A DNA stretch of 64,000 nucleotides, from positions 1,629,466 through 1,693,465 of the forward strand of contig CBDFKV010000007.1 of NCBI GenBank assembly GCA_965249035.1, given 5' to 3'. Shown piece by piece: positions 28,122 to 36,141 of the stretch. Below the pieces are notes generated by a model. The model saw only the letters and a list, made by a program, of their open reading frames with translations. It had not been told where the DNA came from and ran no database searches. The position numbers and the translations under genes are program-made. The stretch's first letter is position 1, and every line of letters starts with the position of its first letter. The stretch comes from CBDFKV01 sp965249035. Lineage in GTDB: Bacteria; Pseudomonadota; Gammaproteobacteria; Arenicellales; Poriferihabitantaceae.

Positions 28122-29054
28122 TTATTTAGTCTGTAGACCGTTGAGATAAGCCAAGCTCGACACTGAAAATGCCAGTGGCTCAATACCTAAAGACCGCAGC
28201 CCCTCTTCACTGCAAGTATTGCCTTGCATCAGCATCTGGATTTGATCGCGCGTAATCGGAAAGCGTTCAAATCGATCAAACGCCGCTGCCAGCGCTGCAA
28301 CCGCCCATGCAGGTGCGGGCAATAGCCACTTAGATTTACCGGCGGCTTGGCCAATAGTGGAAATAATCTCGCGCCAGCTAAGGTCATCTGGCCCGCAAAG
28401 CGTCAGCGTTTGGCCAATCGTTTGCGGGCGCTGTAAGCAGGCGATGAACGCATTAGCAACATCTTGCACGTGTACCGGCGCCATTTTGAAAGGAGTATGA
28501 CTACCGGGCAACAAGCCTTGGTAGAAATTTGGTGCTGGCAACGGCGAATTAACTATGTCTGTGAGTAATTGGGTCGCAAACTCCATCCGCCCTTTTGGGT
28601 CGCCAAACAATACCGACGGTCTTAAAATCGTCCCATCCAGCGATGTGGTCTTGAGATACGCTTCAGCCTCGTATTTGGTGCGTTGATAAGGTGTTCCCGC
28701 CGCCTTAACCCCGTTAGCACTCATCAGTAGAAACCGCTTTACGTTGTTTCTTAGTGTTGCGTCCATCGTTCGGCGTGCTGCCTGATAGTGCAAGGCCTCG
28801 AAGCTAATCTCACGCCGTGGAAATTCTCGCAAAATACCGATGTTGTAAATAGCGGCGTCTGACTGTTCCAGCGCCTTATCTATCGCCTGCTCGTCGTCAA
28901 TTTCGCCGTAGATGATCGTACATCGATCTGGCTGACTGACTTTATCTCTGCTATCGCGCCTGATCAATAAAACTGGGTGCAAACCAGCTTCGATCAAGGC
29001 ATCGACTAAATACGTGCCAATAAATCCTGTACCCCCGAAAATAGTCACTCGCAT
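28122..29054 (-). CDS. NAD(P)-binding SDR protein (NDUFA9/atypical epimerase-like)
   Basis: A 310-residue protein with an N-terminal Rossmann motif, MRVTIFGGTGFIGTYLVDAL (GxxGxxG). It resembles the atypical short-chain dehydrogenases related to complex I subunit NDUFA9, commonly annotated as NAD-dependent epimerase or NAD(P)H-binding protein. The usual YxxxK catalytic pair may be represented by YQRTKYEAE near residue 125. The ATG at 29054 is preceded by GGAG at a good distance; a TTG four codons upstream is discounted. It follows the CinA-like gene by 24 bases on the same strand, so they are likely co-transcribed. The substrate is unknown. Confidence 0.8.
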   Translation of the reverse strand: MRVTIFGGTGFIGTYLVDALIEAGLHPVLLIRRDSRDKVSQPDRCTIIYGEIDDEQAIDKALEQSDAAIYNIGILREFPRREISFEALHYQAARRTMDATLRNNVKRFLLMSANGVKAAGTPYQRTKYEAEAYLKTTSLDGTILRPSVLFGDPKGRMEFATQLLTDIVNSPLPAPNFYQGLLPGSHTPFKMAPVHVQDVANAFIACLQRPQTIGQTLTLCGPDDLSWREIISTIGQAAGKSKWLLPAPAWAVAALAAAFDRFERFPITRDQIQMLMQGNTCSEEGLRSLGIEPLAFSVSSLAYLNGLQTK

Positions 29055-29078
29055 TGATTTCTCCAATGATTCAGGCCA

Positions 29079-29819
29079 TCAATCCAGCTCGCTATAGCGT
29101 ATGTCGGCCTGTTTCAGCAGTGCGCGCAATGTAGTCACTGCAGAATTGACCTCCGCCACCGGGCCGCGTACGCCAAGCTCAACCAAGCCCAACTGCTTTG
29201 TATTGGGAAGGCTAGACAGCTTGATACTGGGGTGCTGCCCAATAATTTGCTCCATCGCCGGTATTAATTCACTCTCCGGCGTACCCTCCACTTGCAGACG
29301 TTTTTCGATATCAGGCTCGGCTTTAAATTGCTCGCTGTAGTAGGTATCTAGCACCCACTCGATCATCGGCTGCGCCATCGACGGAAAACCCGGCACAAAA
29401 TGATGCTGCCGCAAGCTAAACCCAGGCACTTGATTGATCGGGTTCGGAATCAAGACTGCACCCTGTGGAAATTCGATTAAGCGTTGGCGCCGTTCATTCA
29501 TCTGTTGTTGGAATTTAGCCTGCATCAGCTTCAAGCCTTCCGGATGCGCCTGCAGTTCGATATCCATGGCCGCTGCCGCGCACTGACGAGTGCGATCATC
29601 CGGCGTCGCGCCAATCCCGCCAAAAGAAAAAACCGTGTCACCCGTGGCTAAGGTTTCTCGATAAGTTTGTGTCAAACCCTCCGCACCATCACCCACGATC
29701 CGGCACCAACCCAGCTCCAAGCCTCGCTGCTTAAGCGAACCAATAACAAAGTTAAAGTGGCTATCGCGGCGCTTACCGGAAAGGATTTCATCACCGACGA
29801 TAACAATACCAAAGTTCAT
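29079..29819 (-). CDS. Molybdopterin-binding (MoaB/CinA N-terminal type) protein
   Basis: A 246-residue protein with the MoCF-biosynthesis fold. It starts MNFGIVIVGDEILSGKRRDSHF, the typical opening of CinA/MoaB-like proteins, and FSFGGIGATPDDRTRQ near residue 68 is the matching GGxGxTxDD motif. CinA proteins proper are longer and have a C-terminal nicotinamide-nucleotide amidohydrolase domain, which is absent here. The start at 29819 is chosen because homologues begin at this Met; 15 extra upstream codons are open. A molybdopterin enzyme lies about 4 kb away on the other strand, but a functional link is only a guess. Confidence 0.82.
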   Translation of the reverse strand: MNFGIVIVGDEILSGKRRDSHFNFVIGSLKQRGLELGWCRIVGDGAEGLTQTYRETLATGDTVFSFGGIGATPDDRTRQCAAAAMDIELQAHPEGLKLMQAKFQQQMNERRQRLIEFPQGAVLIPNPINQVPGFSLRQHHFVPGFPSMAQPMIEWVLDTYYSEQFKAEPDIEKRLQVEGTPESELIPAMEQIIGQHPSIKLSSLPNTKQLGLVELGVRGPVAEVNSAVTTLRALLKQADIRYSELD

Positions 29820-30263
29820 AGATAGGTGGTTCCTGAGGGTCATGTGTTTCAGGGCGTTGAGCACAGCCCCAACTATTTACTGACCAATCAAACAGCGACT
29901 AAAACTAAAGCTTATCACAACACCCAACGGGTACAGATATCTGCGCCATCTTGCTGGCCCAAACCAAACCCCTCTTCCCCTCAACCAATGACTGGGTGTT
30001 CAATCCTCCCAAAAATTAGTAGAGGCGGATTACAGCATCACTTTACGTCAGACCTGCTCAAAGGAAGGTAAGCTCGTTTTGCGCAGTTCAAACGGATACA
30101 CAAATCGCTAAAGAAGCTAAAGAATTTGGTCAAGCCATACTCAAGGTAGGTTGAGGCGCTATAACTTTGGGTAGAGTCGGCTGGGTTGATGGCTCTACTT
30201 TATAATGGCCTCATATCATCTGCAGAAAGCGGATTATGCAGGGGAGATTGTTAGTTTAAGCTA
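29820..30263. other. Non-coding gap between the CinA-like gene and gltA
   Basis: About 440 bases with no credible gene. A short 81-codon plus-strand reading has no homology that I recognise and looks random. A GTAGAG/CTCTAC hairpin near 30171-30198 followed by TTTATAAT is the only structure noticed before the gltA terminator. Confidence 0.5.
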
Positions 30264-30296
30264 GACAAAAAAAGAGCGACCTATCAGTCGCTCTTT
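30264..30296 (-). terminator. Rho-independent terminator of gltA
   Basis: A perfect 10-base stem (AAAGAGCGAC at 30271-30280 and GTCGCTCTTT at 30287-30296) with a six-base loop. On the minus strand it is followed by a run of seven T from 30273 to 30267. It lies 22 bases after the citrate synthase stop. Confidence 0.9.
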
Positions 30297-30317
30297 GCTT
30301 ATGAAAGGCGGACAAAC

Positions 30318-31727
30318 CTAGGATTTATTACCCCAGCGCCACGACCAACCCGAATTGTCCTTTGCCTGATGGCCCCTTTTGTCCAGCGGGACATAATCAC
30401 GCTCCGGTTCACCAACGTATAATTGGCGTGGACGACCAATTTTAAGATCGTCGTCTACCAGCATTTCTTTCCAATGCGAAACCCAGCCAACGGTTCGGCC
30501 GATGGCAAACATAACGGTAAACATATTAGTAGGCAAGCCTAGCGCGCTTAAGATAATACCCGAGTAAAAGTCGACGTTCGGATACAAATTCCGTTCGACG
30601 AAATACTCATCTTTCAGGGCGATTTGCTCAAGCTCCATCGCCAAATCCATACGCGGGTCACTAATCCCCAAGCCATTTAATATCTCGTAAGCCGACTCGC
30701 GCATGATGTTCGCGCGTGGATCAAAGTTTTTATATACCCGATGCCCAAACCCCATTAGCCGGAAAGGATCATCCTTATCTCGTGCCTTATCAAGGTATAT
30801 CGGAATGTTTTCTTTGCTGCCTATTTGGTCCAGCATGGCCAGAACAGCTTCATTGGCACCACCATGCGCGGGACCCCACAACGACGCAATCCCCGACGCA
30901 ATACACGCGAACGGATTGGCACCCGATGAACCTGCCAAACGTACAGTCGAGGTCGATGCATTCTGTTCGTGATCGGCGTGCAAAATCAAAAAGCGATTGA
31001 TTGCCCGTGCCACGATTGGATCAACTTCAAACTCCTCGGCTGGGTTGCCAAATAGCATCTGCACCAGATTCTCAGAATAGTCGTATTTATTCAGCGGTTG
31101 CTGAAACGGCATACCCATAGAATATTTATACGCAAACGCGCCAATTGTTGGCATTTTGCCGATCAATCGATGGGCGGCCAAGCTGCGCTGCTCGGGGTCA
31201 TTGATATCGGTTGAGTCATGATAAAACGCTGATAAAGCCCCAACCACACCGACCATAATCGCCATTGGATGAGCGCTGCGCATAAAGCCTTTATAAAAAG
31301 TCACCAGCTGCTCATGGATCAAAGTATGGTGCTTGATTTCATGGATGAAAGATTCTTTTGCTTCCGGCGTCGGCAGCTCTCCATATAACAGCAGATGACA
31401 GACCTCCATATAATCTGATTCTGCCGCGAGTTGCTCAATGGGATAACCGCGATAGAGGAGTTTGCCTGCAGGGCCGTCGATATAGGTGATCGCCGATTTG
31501 CACGAAGCTGTGGACGTAAACCCCGGATCGAAGGTAAACATCTTCGACTCACCATAAAAGGCTCGGATATCTACGACATCGGGACCAATCGTTGCTTTAC
31601 GCACGTCCATATCCCACTCGCCGCCGGATTCTTTGCGAGTCATTTTGGCAGAATCGATGATGTTTGCACCCTGCTCTGGCACCTTAGCCTTGGGGTGTCT
31701 TGGTGTTTTACTTTTCTTTGCGCTCAT
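30318..31727 (-). CDS. gltA: Citrate synthase
   Basis: A 469-residue hexameric-type (type II) citrate synthase catalysing entry into the citric acid cycle. Catalytic segments: HADHEQNASTSTVRLAGSSGANPF near residue 250, GPAHGGANEAVL with active-site His, and GFGHRVYKNFDPRA with the third catalytic region. An N-terminal Lys-rich extension of about 40 residues precedes the core. The ATG at 31727 has GGAGA about seven bases upstream and is preferred over the start 12 codons earlier. It ends at a strong terminator. The upstream region shared with the divergent hydrolase carries an operator-like palindrome overlapping a likely promoter. Confidence 0.95.
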   Translation of the reverse strand: MSAKKSKTPRHPKAKVPEQGANIIDSAKMTRKESGGEWDMDVRKATIGPDVVDIRAFYGESKMFTFDPGFTSTASCKSAITYIDGPAGKLLYRGYPIEQLAAESDYMEVCHLLLYGELPTPEAKESFIHEIKHHTLIHEQLVTFYKGFMRSAHPMAIMVGVVGALSAFYHDSTDINDPEQRSLAAHRLIGKMPTIGAFAYKYSMGMPFQQPLNKYDYSENLVQMLFGNPAEEFEVDPIVARAINRFLILHADHEQNASTSTVRLAGSSGANPFACIASGIASLWGPAHGGANEAVLAMLDQIGSKENIPIYLDKARDKDDPFRLMGFGHRVYKNFDPRANIMRESAYEILNGLGISDPRMDLAMELEQIALKDEYFVERNLYPNVDFYSGIILSALGLPTNMFTVMFAIGRTVGWVSHWKEMLVDDDLKIGRPRQLYVGEPERDYVPLDKRGHQAKDNSGWSWRWGNKS

Positions 31728-31815
31728 AAGGTCTCCAATTCTGGATTTATTCAGATACCGCAATTACCGCGGCCATACTCATCTGATAATGCTGCATTGC
31801 ATCATTTCGCTGCGC

Positions 31816-31843
31816 ACTATATCACAGCTTATTATTGATGCAA
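31816..31843 (-). promoter_or_regulatory. Candidate gltA promoter
   Basis: Reading the minus strand, TTGCAT (31843-31838) is followed after 16 bases by TATAGT (31821-31816). The -35 half lies inside the palindrome at 31831-31857, so a bound regulator could block it. Confidence 0.4.
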
Positions 31844-31857
31844 ACAACATCAATAAT
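31831..31857. promoter_or_regulatory. Operator-like inverted repeat in the gltA/hydrolase divergent region
   Basis: Perfect 10-base arms, ATTATTGATG and CATCAATAAT, separated by seven bases (CAAACAA). The dyad overlaps the -35 region of the likely gltA promoter. It resembles a dimeric helix-turn-helix regulator site, but the regulator cannot be named from sequence. Confidence 0.5.
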
Positions 31858-31948
31858 TTTTATGCTTATGACAAATACCGCGCGTACACTCGCATGTGCC
31901 TAAAGCGTCGATAAAACCATTATATCAAAATCACTTTCCGTAGATTTC

Positions 31949-32824
31949 ATGCACCCAACAACCCTCCCTTGGCATTCCGGCATACTAAGTGGCATCACCA
32001 GCAAACCCTCTGACGATGACACGGCACCCCGAGTGCTCGCTTTGCACGGATGGCTCGACAATTGCATGAGCTTTGCGCCGATATGGCCTTGGCTTGAGGC
32101 TTATGAATGTCTCGCGATTGATTTGCCGGGTCACGGTTTTAGTAGCCATCGTACGGACTATCAAGCTTATTATTATGCGGATTACGTTCACGATGTGGCC
32201 CATGTCATCATTAACCTCGGCTGGCAGGAATTGCATCTGGTCGGGCATTCAATGGGTGGCGGCATAGCGGCACTGATTGCAGCGACCTTCCCAGAACGAA
32301 TTAAAAGCATCACACTCATTGACACCACTGGCCCGCTAACAACGACGCCTGATCAAATGCCAAAACTACTGCGAACCTCAGTTGAGCAATACCAGCGCTG
32401 GCAACCTCAGCATAAAAGATCGTTTCCTAGCTGGGACCTTGCTATCAAGACCCGCGTGCGCTCCAGCCTGTTTCCGATCAGCCCCCAGAACGCCGAATAT
32501 CTGGTTCGTCAATCCATGCGTGAGATCACGCCAGATGAAATTATGATTCAGAGCGACTCCCGGCTCAAAAATCGCTCGCCCATGTTTTATAGCGAACCCG
32601 CCTGCCTGGCATTTCTAGGGGCCATAAAATGCCCTGTTCAAGTTATCTACGCCAACCAAGGTTTATTGCCTAACGTGACAACCACCGAGCAACGCCTGGC
32701 CCAAATCACCGATCTGAGTCTTACCAAGCTTGATGGCGGTCACTATGTTCACATGGAACACCCCACTCTAGTAGGGCAAGCCATCAATGATTTCATCAGT
32801 CGCCACCATGCACAGAACAGCTAG
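31949..32824 (+). CDS. Alpha/beta hydrolase
   Basis: A 291-residue hydrolase of the alpha/beta fold. ALHGWLDNCMSFAPIWPWL near residue 32 has the oxyanion HGW region, LVGHSMGGGIAALIAATFPE near residue 95 the GHSMGG nucleophile elbow (Ser), and LDGGHYVHMEHP near residue 263 the catalytic His. No signal peptide is seen, so it is cytoplasmic. The substrate is unknown; similar proteins are annotated as esterases or C-C hydrolases. It is divergent from gltA, and its 3' end overlaps the convergent methyltransferase gene by four bases. Confidence 0.85.
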   Translation: MHPTTLPWHSGILSGITSKPSDDDTAPRVLALHGWLDNCMSFAPIWPWLEAYECLAIDLPGHGFSSHRTDYQAYYYADYVHDVAHVIINLGWQELHLVGHSMGGGIAALIAATFPERIKSITLIDTTGPLTTTPDQMPKLLRTSVEQYQRWQPQHKRSFPSWDLAIKTRVRSSLFPISPQNAEYLVRQSMREITPDEIMIQSDSRLKNRSPMFYSEPACLAFLGAIKCPVQVIYANQGLLPNVTTTEQRLAQITDLSLTKLDGGHYVHMEHPTLVGQAINDFISRHHAQNS

Positions 32825-33399
32825 CGCTTTCCAGCAACCAGTGTGGCTTGATTTCGCAGCCCTGAATCGAGATCACCAACCAGACCCGCTTCTTGATAGA
32901 CATGGAGATCTAAATCATCGGCAAATTGGCGCAATTCTTGTGGCGCTAATAAAAAATCCGAGTTGTTCGGCCCACCGGGCTGCACTTTTTGCTGCGTCCA
33001 GGTTTGGTAAAACAAAACACCACCGGGCTTGAGTGCATCGATAATCTTTGGCATTAGTGGTCGGCACAAAAAGAAGCTAACCACAATCGTGTCATAGCAG
33101 CTTGTACCTAGGCCATCAGCCTCGATATCCCGAACGGCTGGCTTAATTGACAAGCCTTCCTGTTTGGCAAATTGCTTGAGTTTCGTTACTGCAACGACTG
33201 ATACGTCTAGCGCCGTAACCGTTAACCCTTGTTGCGCCAGAAAAATCGCATTACCGCCCAAGCCACAGGCGAGATCCAATGCAGTACCGCTGGCTGGTAA
33301 AAGGTAGTGGTGATTGCATAACACACTGGCTGGGGAGGCTTCGGAACAATCTTGATCAATATAACGCTGATCCCACTGAGTTTGTATTGAAAGCGGCAT
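32821..33399 (-). CDS. Class I SAM-dependent methyltransferase
   Basis: A 192-residue methyltransferase. LDLACGLGGNAIFLAQQGLTVTALDVS near residue 40 contains motif I (the SAM-binding glycine loop) and the acidic end of strand beta2. YDTIVVSFFLCRPLMPKI is motif IV. It resembles TehB-like small methyltransferases, but no substrate can be assigned. ATG 33399 is preferred over a TTG nine codons upstream. It is divergent from the molybdopterin oxidoreductase, with 77 bases between the two starts. Confidence 0.82.
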   Translation of the reverse strand: MPLSIQTQWDQRYIDQDCSEASPASVLCNHHYLLPASGTALDLACGLGGNAIFLAQQGLTVTALDVSVVAVTKLKQFAKQEGLSIKPAVRDIEADGLGTSCYDTIVVSFFLCRPLMPKIIDALKPGGVLFYQTWTQQKVQPGGPNNSDFLLAPQELRQFADDLDLHVYQEAGLVGDLDSGLRNQATLVAGKR

Positions 33400-33476
33400 G
33401 GTCGTTGATTTATGTTGAGACAGCAAAGCGCACTAGCGTACCATTAGCGCATCAACCTGAAAACACATGCGCACCC

Positions 33477-35591
33477 ATGAATCACCCATTTATTCCGAGT
33501 GTTTGCCCACACGACTGCCCTTCTGCCTGCGCGCTTGAGGTAGAACGTATCGATGAAAATACTATCGGCAGGGTTCGCGGTGCGCGTGATCACAGCTATA
33601 CCCGCGGGGTGGTTTGTACCAAGGTGGCGCACTATGCGGAGCGGGTCCATCATCCCGAGCGCCTCAGCCATCCGTTACGACGAACAGGTGCCAAGGGTTC
33701 TGGCGAATTTGAACAAATAGGCTGGGATGAAGCTCTAGATTCGGTAACAACCGCCTTTCAAAATACCACCAACACATTCGGTGCAGAATCGGTCTGGCCC
33801 TATTATTATGGCGGTACGATGGGTCAATTGCAGCGCGATGGTATTAATCGCCTGACTAATGCCATGTCCTATTCCGGTATGAAAGCAACCATCTGCACCC
33901 AGATTGCTTACGCAGGTTGGCAGGCAGGCGCGGGCATCGTCAAAGGCAGTGATGCCAGAGACATCGTCAACAGCGATTTAATCGTGGTCTGGGGTGGCAA
34001 CCCAGTCGCGACTCAAGTTAACTTGATGAAGCACATCGCCCAAGCAAAACGAGAGCGGGGAGCCAGACTGGTTGTAATCGACCCAGCAACCACGGGCACA
34101 GCCAAGAAAGCAGATATGCACCTTGCTCCAAAGCCGGGCACTGATGGGGCTTTGGCCTGTGCGGTGATGGCAGAGCTATTCAGGCTGGGATATGCCGATT
34201 GGGACTATCTGAATCGCATGACCGACGCTCCTGCCGAGCTGGCTGAGCATGTCAAAACCCGCACACCCGAGTGGGCTGCGGCGATCACCGGTGTCAGTGC
34301 TGAATCAATCAGCGAGTTTGCCGCACTCTATGGTCAAACAAAACGTAGTTTTCTCCGGCTAGGCATTGGCTTTTCGCGTCAAAGAAACGGTGCGGTGAAT
34401 GTTCACGCGGTTAGCTGTCTGCCCGCCATCACCGGTGCCTGGCAACACCCAGGTGGCGGTGCGCTAATGGGGGCTAGCGGTCTGTTTGGCTTGGATAAAA
34501 CACTGATTGAAGGGCTTGATATCAATAATGACGCCATTCGAATTTTAGATATGTCTCAGATTGGCGCCGTTCTGACTGGTGATTCTGTGGCATTGCAGGG
34601 CGGCCCTCCAGTCAACGCGATGTTGATACAAAATACCAACCCAATGACCGTTGCACCTGACCTTAGCGCGGTGCGTCGCGGCTTTATGCGTGACGATCTA
34701 TTCGTCTGCGTGCATGAACAATTCATGACTGAAACCGCGTTGATGGCTGATATTGTTTTACCTGCTACCACCTTCCTAGAGCACGAAGATTTATATCAAA
34801 GCTACGGCCAAACCCATTTACAACTGGCAAAACCCGTCATTAACGCCTTTGCTGAATCGCGCTCAAACCATGAAGTAATTGGTGCGTTAGCTCATCGCTT
34901 AGGTGCTAAACACGAAGGTTTTGACCTCACTGCCCAAGAAATTATCACCCATACTTTGAAGGCCACTCGTGTGGGGCGCCCGGAAATTCCCAGCTATGCC
35001 AATTTAGAAGTGAGCCACTGGCATGACTGCAGCGGTTCATTTAAATCAATGAACTATTTGGATGGATTCGCCTGGCCTGACAAGAAATTCCGCTTCAAGC
35101 CCGACTGGCTAGCCTCAGGGGCTGGTGTAGACGAAATGCCTGAGCTGCCTGATTTCTGGGATGTTATCGACACGACCAGCCCTGATAAACCATTCCAGCT
35201 CATCACGTCACCCGCCCGTCGATTTCTCAATTCCAGCTTCACTCAATCGCCCCGCTCTATCCGTGCAGAGGGTGAACCCAAAGTACGCGTCCATCCAAAC
35301 GATGCCGTGACCCTGGGAATTGCTGACACTGAAATTGTTGAGGTTGGAAACGACCGTGGATCAGTGATATTAAGAGCAGAGATTACCGATACAATCCGAC
35401 GAGGCGTATTGGAAATTCGCGGTATCTGGCCAAGCACTGCTTTTATCAACGGGGTTGGTGTTAATACTTTAGTTAACGCTGACCCAGTAAAACCAGCGGG
35501 TGGTGCCGCATTTCACGACACAGCCGCTTGGATTACACCGAAGCACTGCCGTAAGCTATCTCCTAACCGCCCAGCAGCTGACTCAAGCTAA
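33477..35591 (+). CDS. Molybdopterin-dependent oxidoreductase (DMSO reductase family)
   Basis: A 704-residue enzyme with an N-terminal [4Fe-4S] motif: Cys10, Cys14, Cys18 and Cys47 in SVCPHDCPSAC and GVVCTK. The molybdopterin-binding core (VWGGNPVATQVNL, LVVIDPATTGTAKKAD) and the C-terminal dinucleotide-binding domain (LITSPARRFLNSSF, VRVHPNDAVTLGI) follow. No Tat signal is present, so it is probably cytoplasmic. Family members include formate dehydrogenase-like and polysulfide or thiosulfate reductase-like enzymes; the substrate cannot be read from the sequence. The ATG at 33477 starts just before the cluster motif. A longer upstream reading is rejected because it would run through the divergent methyltransferase. 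Its 3' end overlaps the convergent Tat-like gene by 29 bases. Confidence 0.88.
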   Translation: MNHPFIPSVCPHDCPSACALEVERIDENTIGRVRGARDHSYTRGVVCTKVAHYAERVHHPERLSHPLRRTGAKGSGEFEQIGWDEALDSVTTAFQNTTNTFGAESVWPYYYGGTMGQLQRDGINRLTNAMSYSGMKATICTQIAYAGWQAGAGIVKGSDARDIVNSDLIVVWGGNPVATQVNLMKHIAQAKRERGARLVVIDPATTGTAKKADMHLAPKPGTDGALACAVMAELFRLGYADWDYLNRMTDAPAELAEHVKTRTPEWAAAITGVSAESISEFAALYGQTKRSFLRLGIGFSRQRNGAVNVHAVSCLPAITGAWQHPGGGALMGASGLFGLDKTLIEGLDINNDAIRILDMSQIGAVLTGDSVALQGGPPVNAMLIQNTNPMTVAPDLSAVRRGFMRDDLFVCVHEQFMTETALMADIVLPATTFLEHEDLYQSYGQTHLQLAKPVINAFAESRSNHEVIGALAHRLGAKHEGFDLTAQEIITHTLKATRVGRPEIPSYANLEVSHWHDCSGSFKSMNYLDGFAWPDKKFRFKPDWLASGAGVDEMPELPDFWDVIDTTSPDKPFQLITSPARRFLNSSFTQSPRSIRAEGEPKVRVHPNDAVTLGIADTEIVEVGNDRGSVILRAEITDTIRRGVLEIRGIWPSTAFINGVGVNTLVNADPVKPAGGAAFHDTAAWITPKHCRKLSPNRPAADSS

Positions 35592-36096
35592 ATGTATACG
35601 TCTTAGTTTCTGGGTCTTCACCACAGGTATAAGTCGCAGTAACGTCTACCGCATTAATCGGTAAACACTTCGTTCCCGTAGCTTCATCCTGGCCTGGGCC
35701 AACCCAACTGATTACTATACCGCTGGAACTCGTAACCGTCGGCCCGCCCGAATAGCTCACGCTATCACTACCCGAAGAACTGTGGCTTATCGAAATAATC
35801 TCCAGTGGCTCGCTGTCCGACAACAAGGTCACCTCAGCCTCAGCTTGCAAAATGGTTCCTTCGCACTTTGGTATGCGTGTCACACTCACTACTGGTACCG
35901 CATTACACGGTGCTGGCGTAGTAGTAGTAGTGGTAGTAGTGGTAGTGGTCACTTCGGGCGTTGCCTGAGCATGCGTTGGTAGCATAACTGCCACAACCAC
36001 CGGCGGTGTCCACTTCAAAATCTCTCGTCGGCGATGATGCAATGTGCGATCCCCTGTGTCTGCTTGTGCTTCATTCATCTTATTTATCTCTTTCAT
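35563..36096 (-). CDS. Small exported protein with RRxxLKWTPP (Tat-like) signal, copy 1
   Basis: A 177-residue protein with no function I recognise. The N-terminus has RRREILKWTPPVVVAVMLPTHAQA, a twin-arginine signal-like segment ending in an AxA site. A run of about 11 Thr follows, then a Cys-containing beta-rich domain ending YTCGEDPETKTYTFSL. The protein at 49002-49508 shares the signal (RRKLLKWTPP), a Thr/Pro-rich linker, SSGI(V/I)-(I/L)-x-W and YTCGEDP, so the two are paralogues. Each follows a giant C25-protease gene on the same strand, here by 45 bases. A shared role with that protein, for example in display or binding, is inferred from synteny only. The start may be ATG 36096 or 36078. 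Confidence 0.75.
   Translation of the reverse strand: MKEINKMNEAQADTGDRTLHHRRREILKWTPPVVVAVMLPTHAQATPEVTTTTTTTTTTTPAPCNAVPVVSVTRIPKCEGTILQAEAEVTLLSDSEPLEIISISHSSSGSDSVSYSGGPTVTSSSGIVISWVGPGQDEATGTKCLPINAVDVTATYTCGEDPETKTYTFSLSQLLGG
35917..35949 (-). repeat. In-frame threonine-codon microsatellite
   Basis: Eleven consecutive ACT/ACC/ACG codons inside the Tat-like gene. Changes in repeat number would lengthen or shorten a linker just after the signal peptide without shifting the frame. Confidence 0.8.
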
Positions 36097-36141
36097 TATC
36101 GCTAACCTCTGCCTGTATTTAGGGCCTTAAGTAACATCACT

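Noticed and set aside
29826..30071. 81-codon plus-strand frame between the CinA-like gene and gltA
   Set aside because: Low-complexity composition, no ribosome site and no recognisable family.
33279..33476. N-terminal 66-codon extension of the molybdopterin oxidoreductase
   Set aside because: It runs antisense through the divergent methyltransferase; the Fe-S motif begins just after the ATG at 33477.
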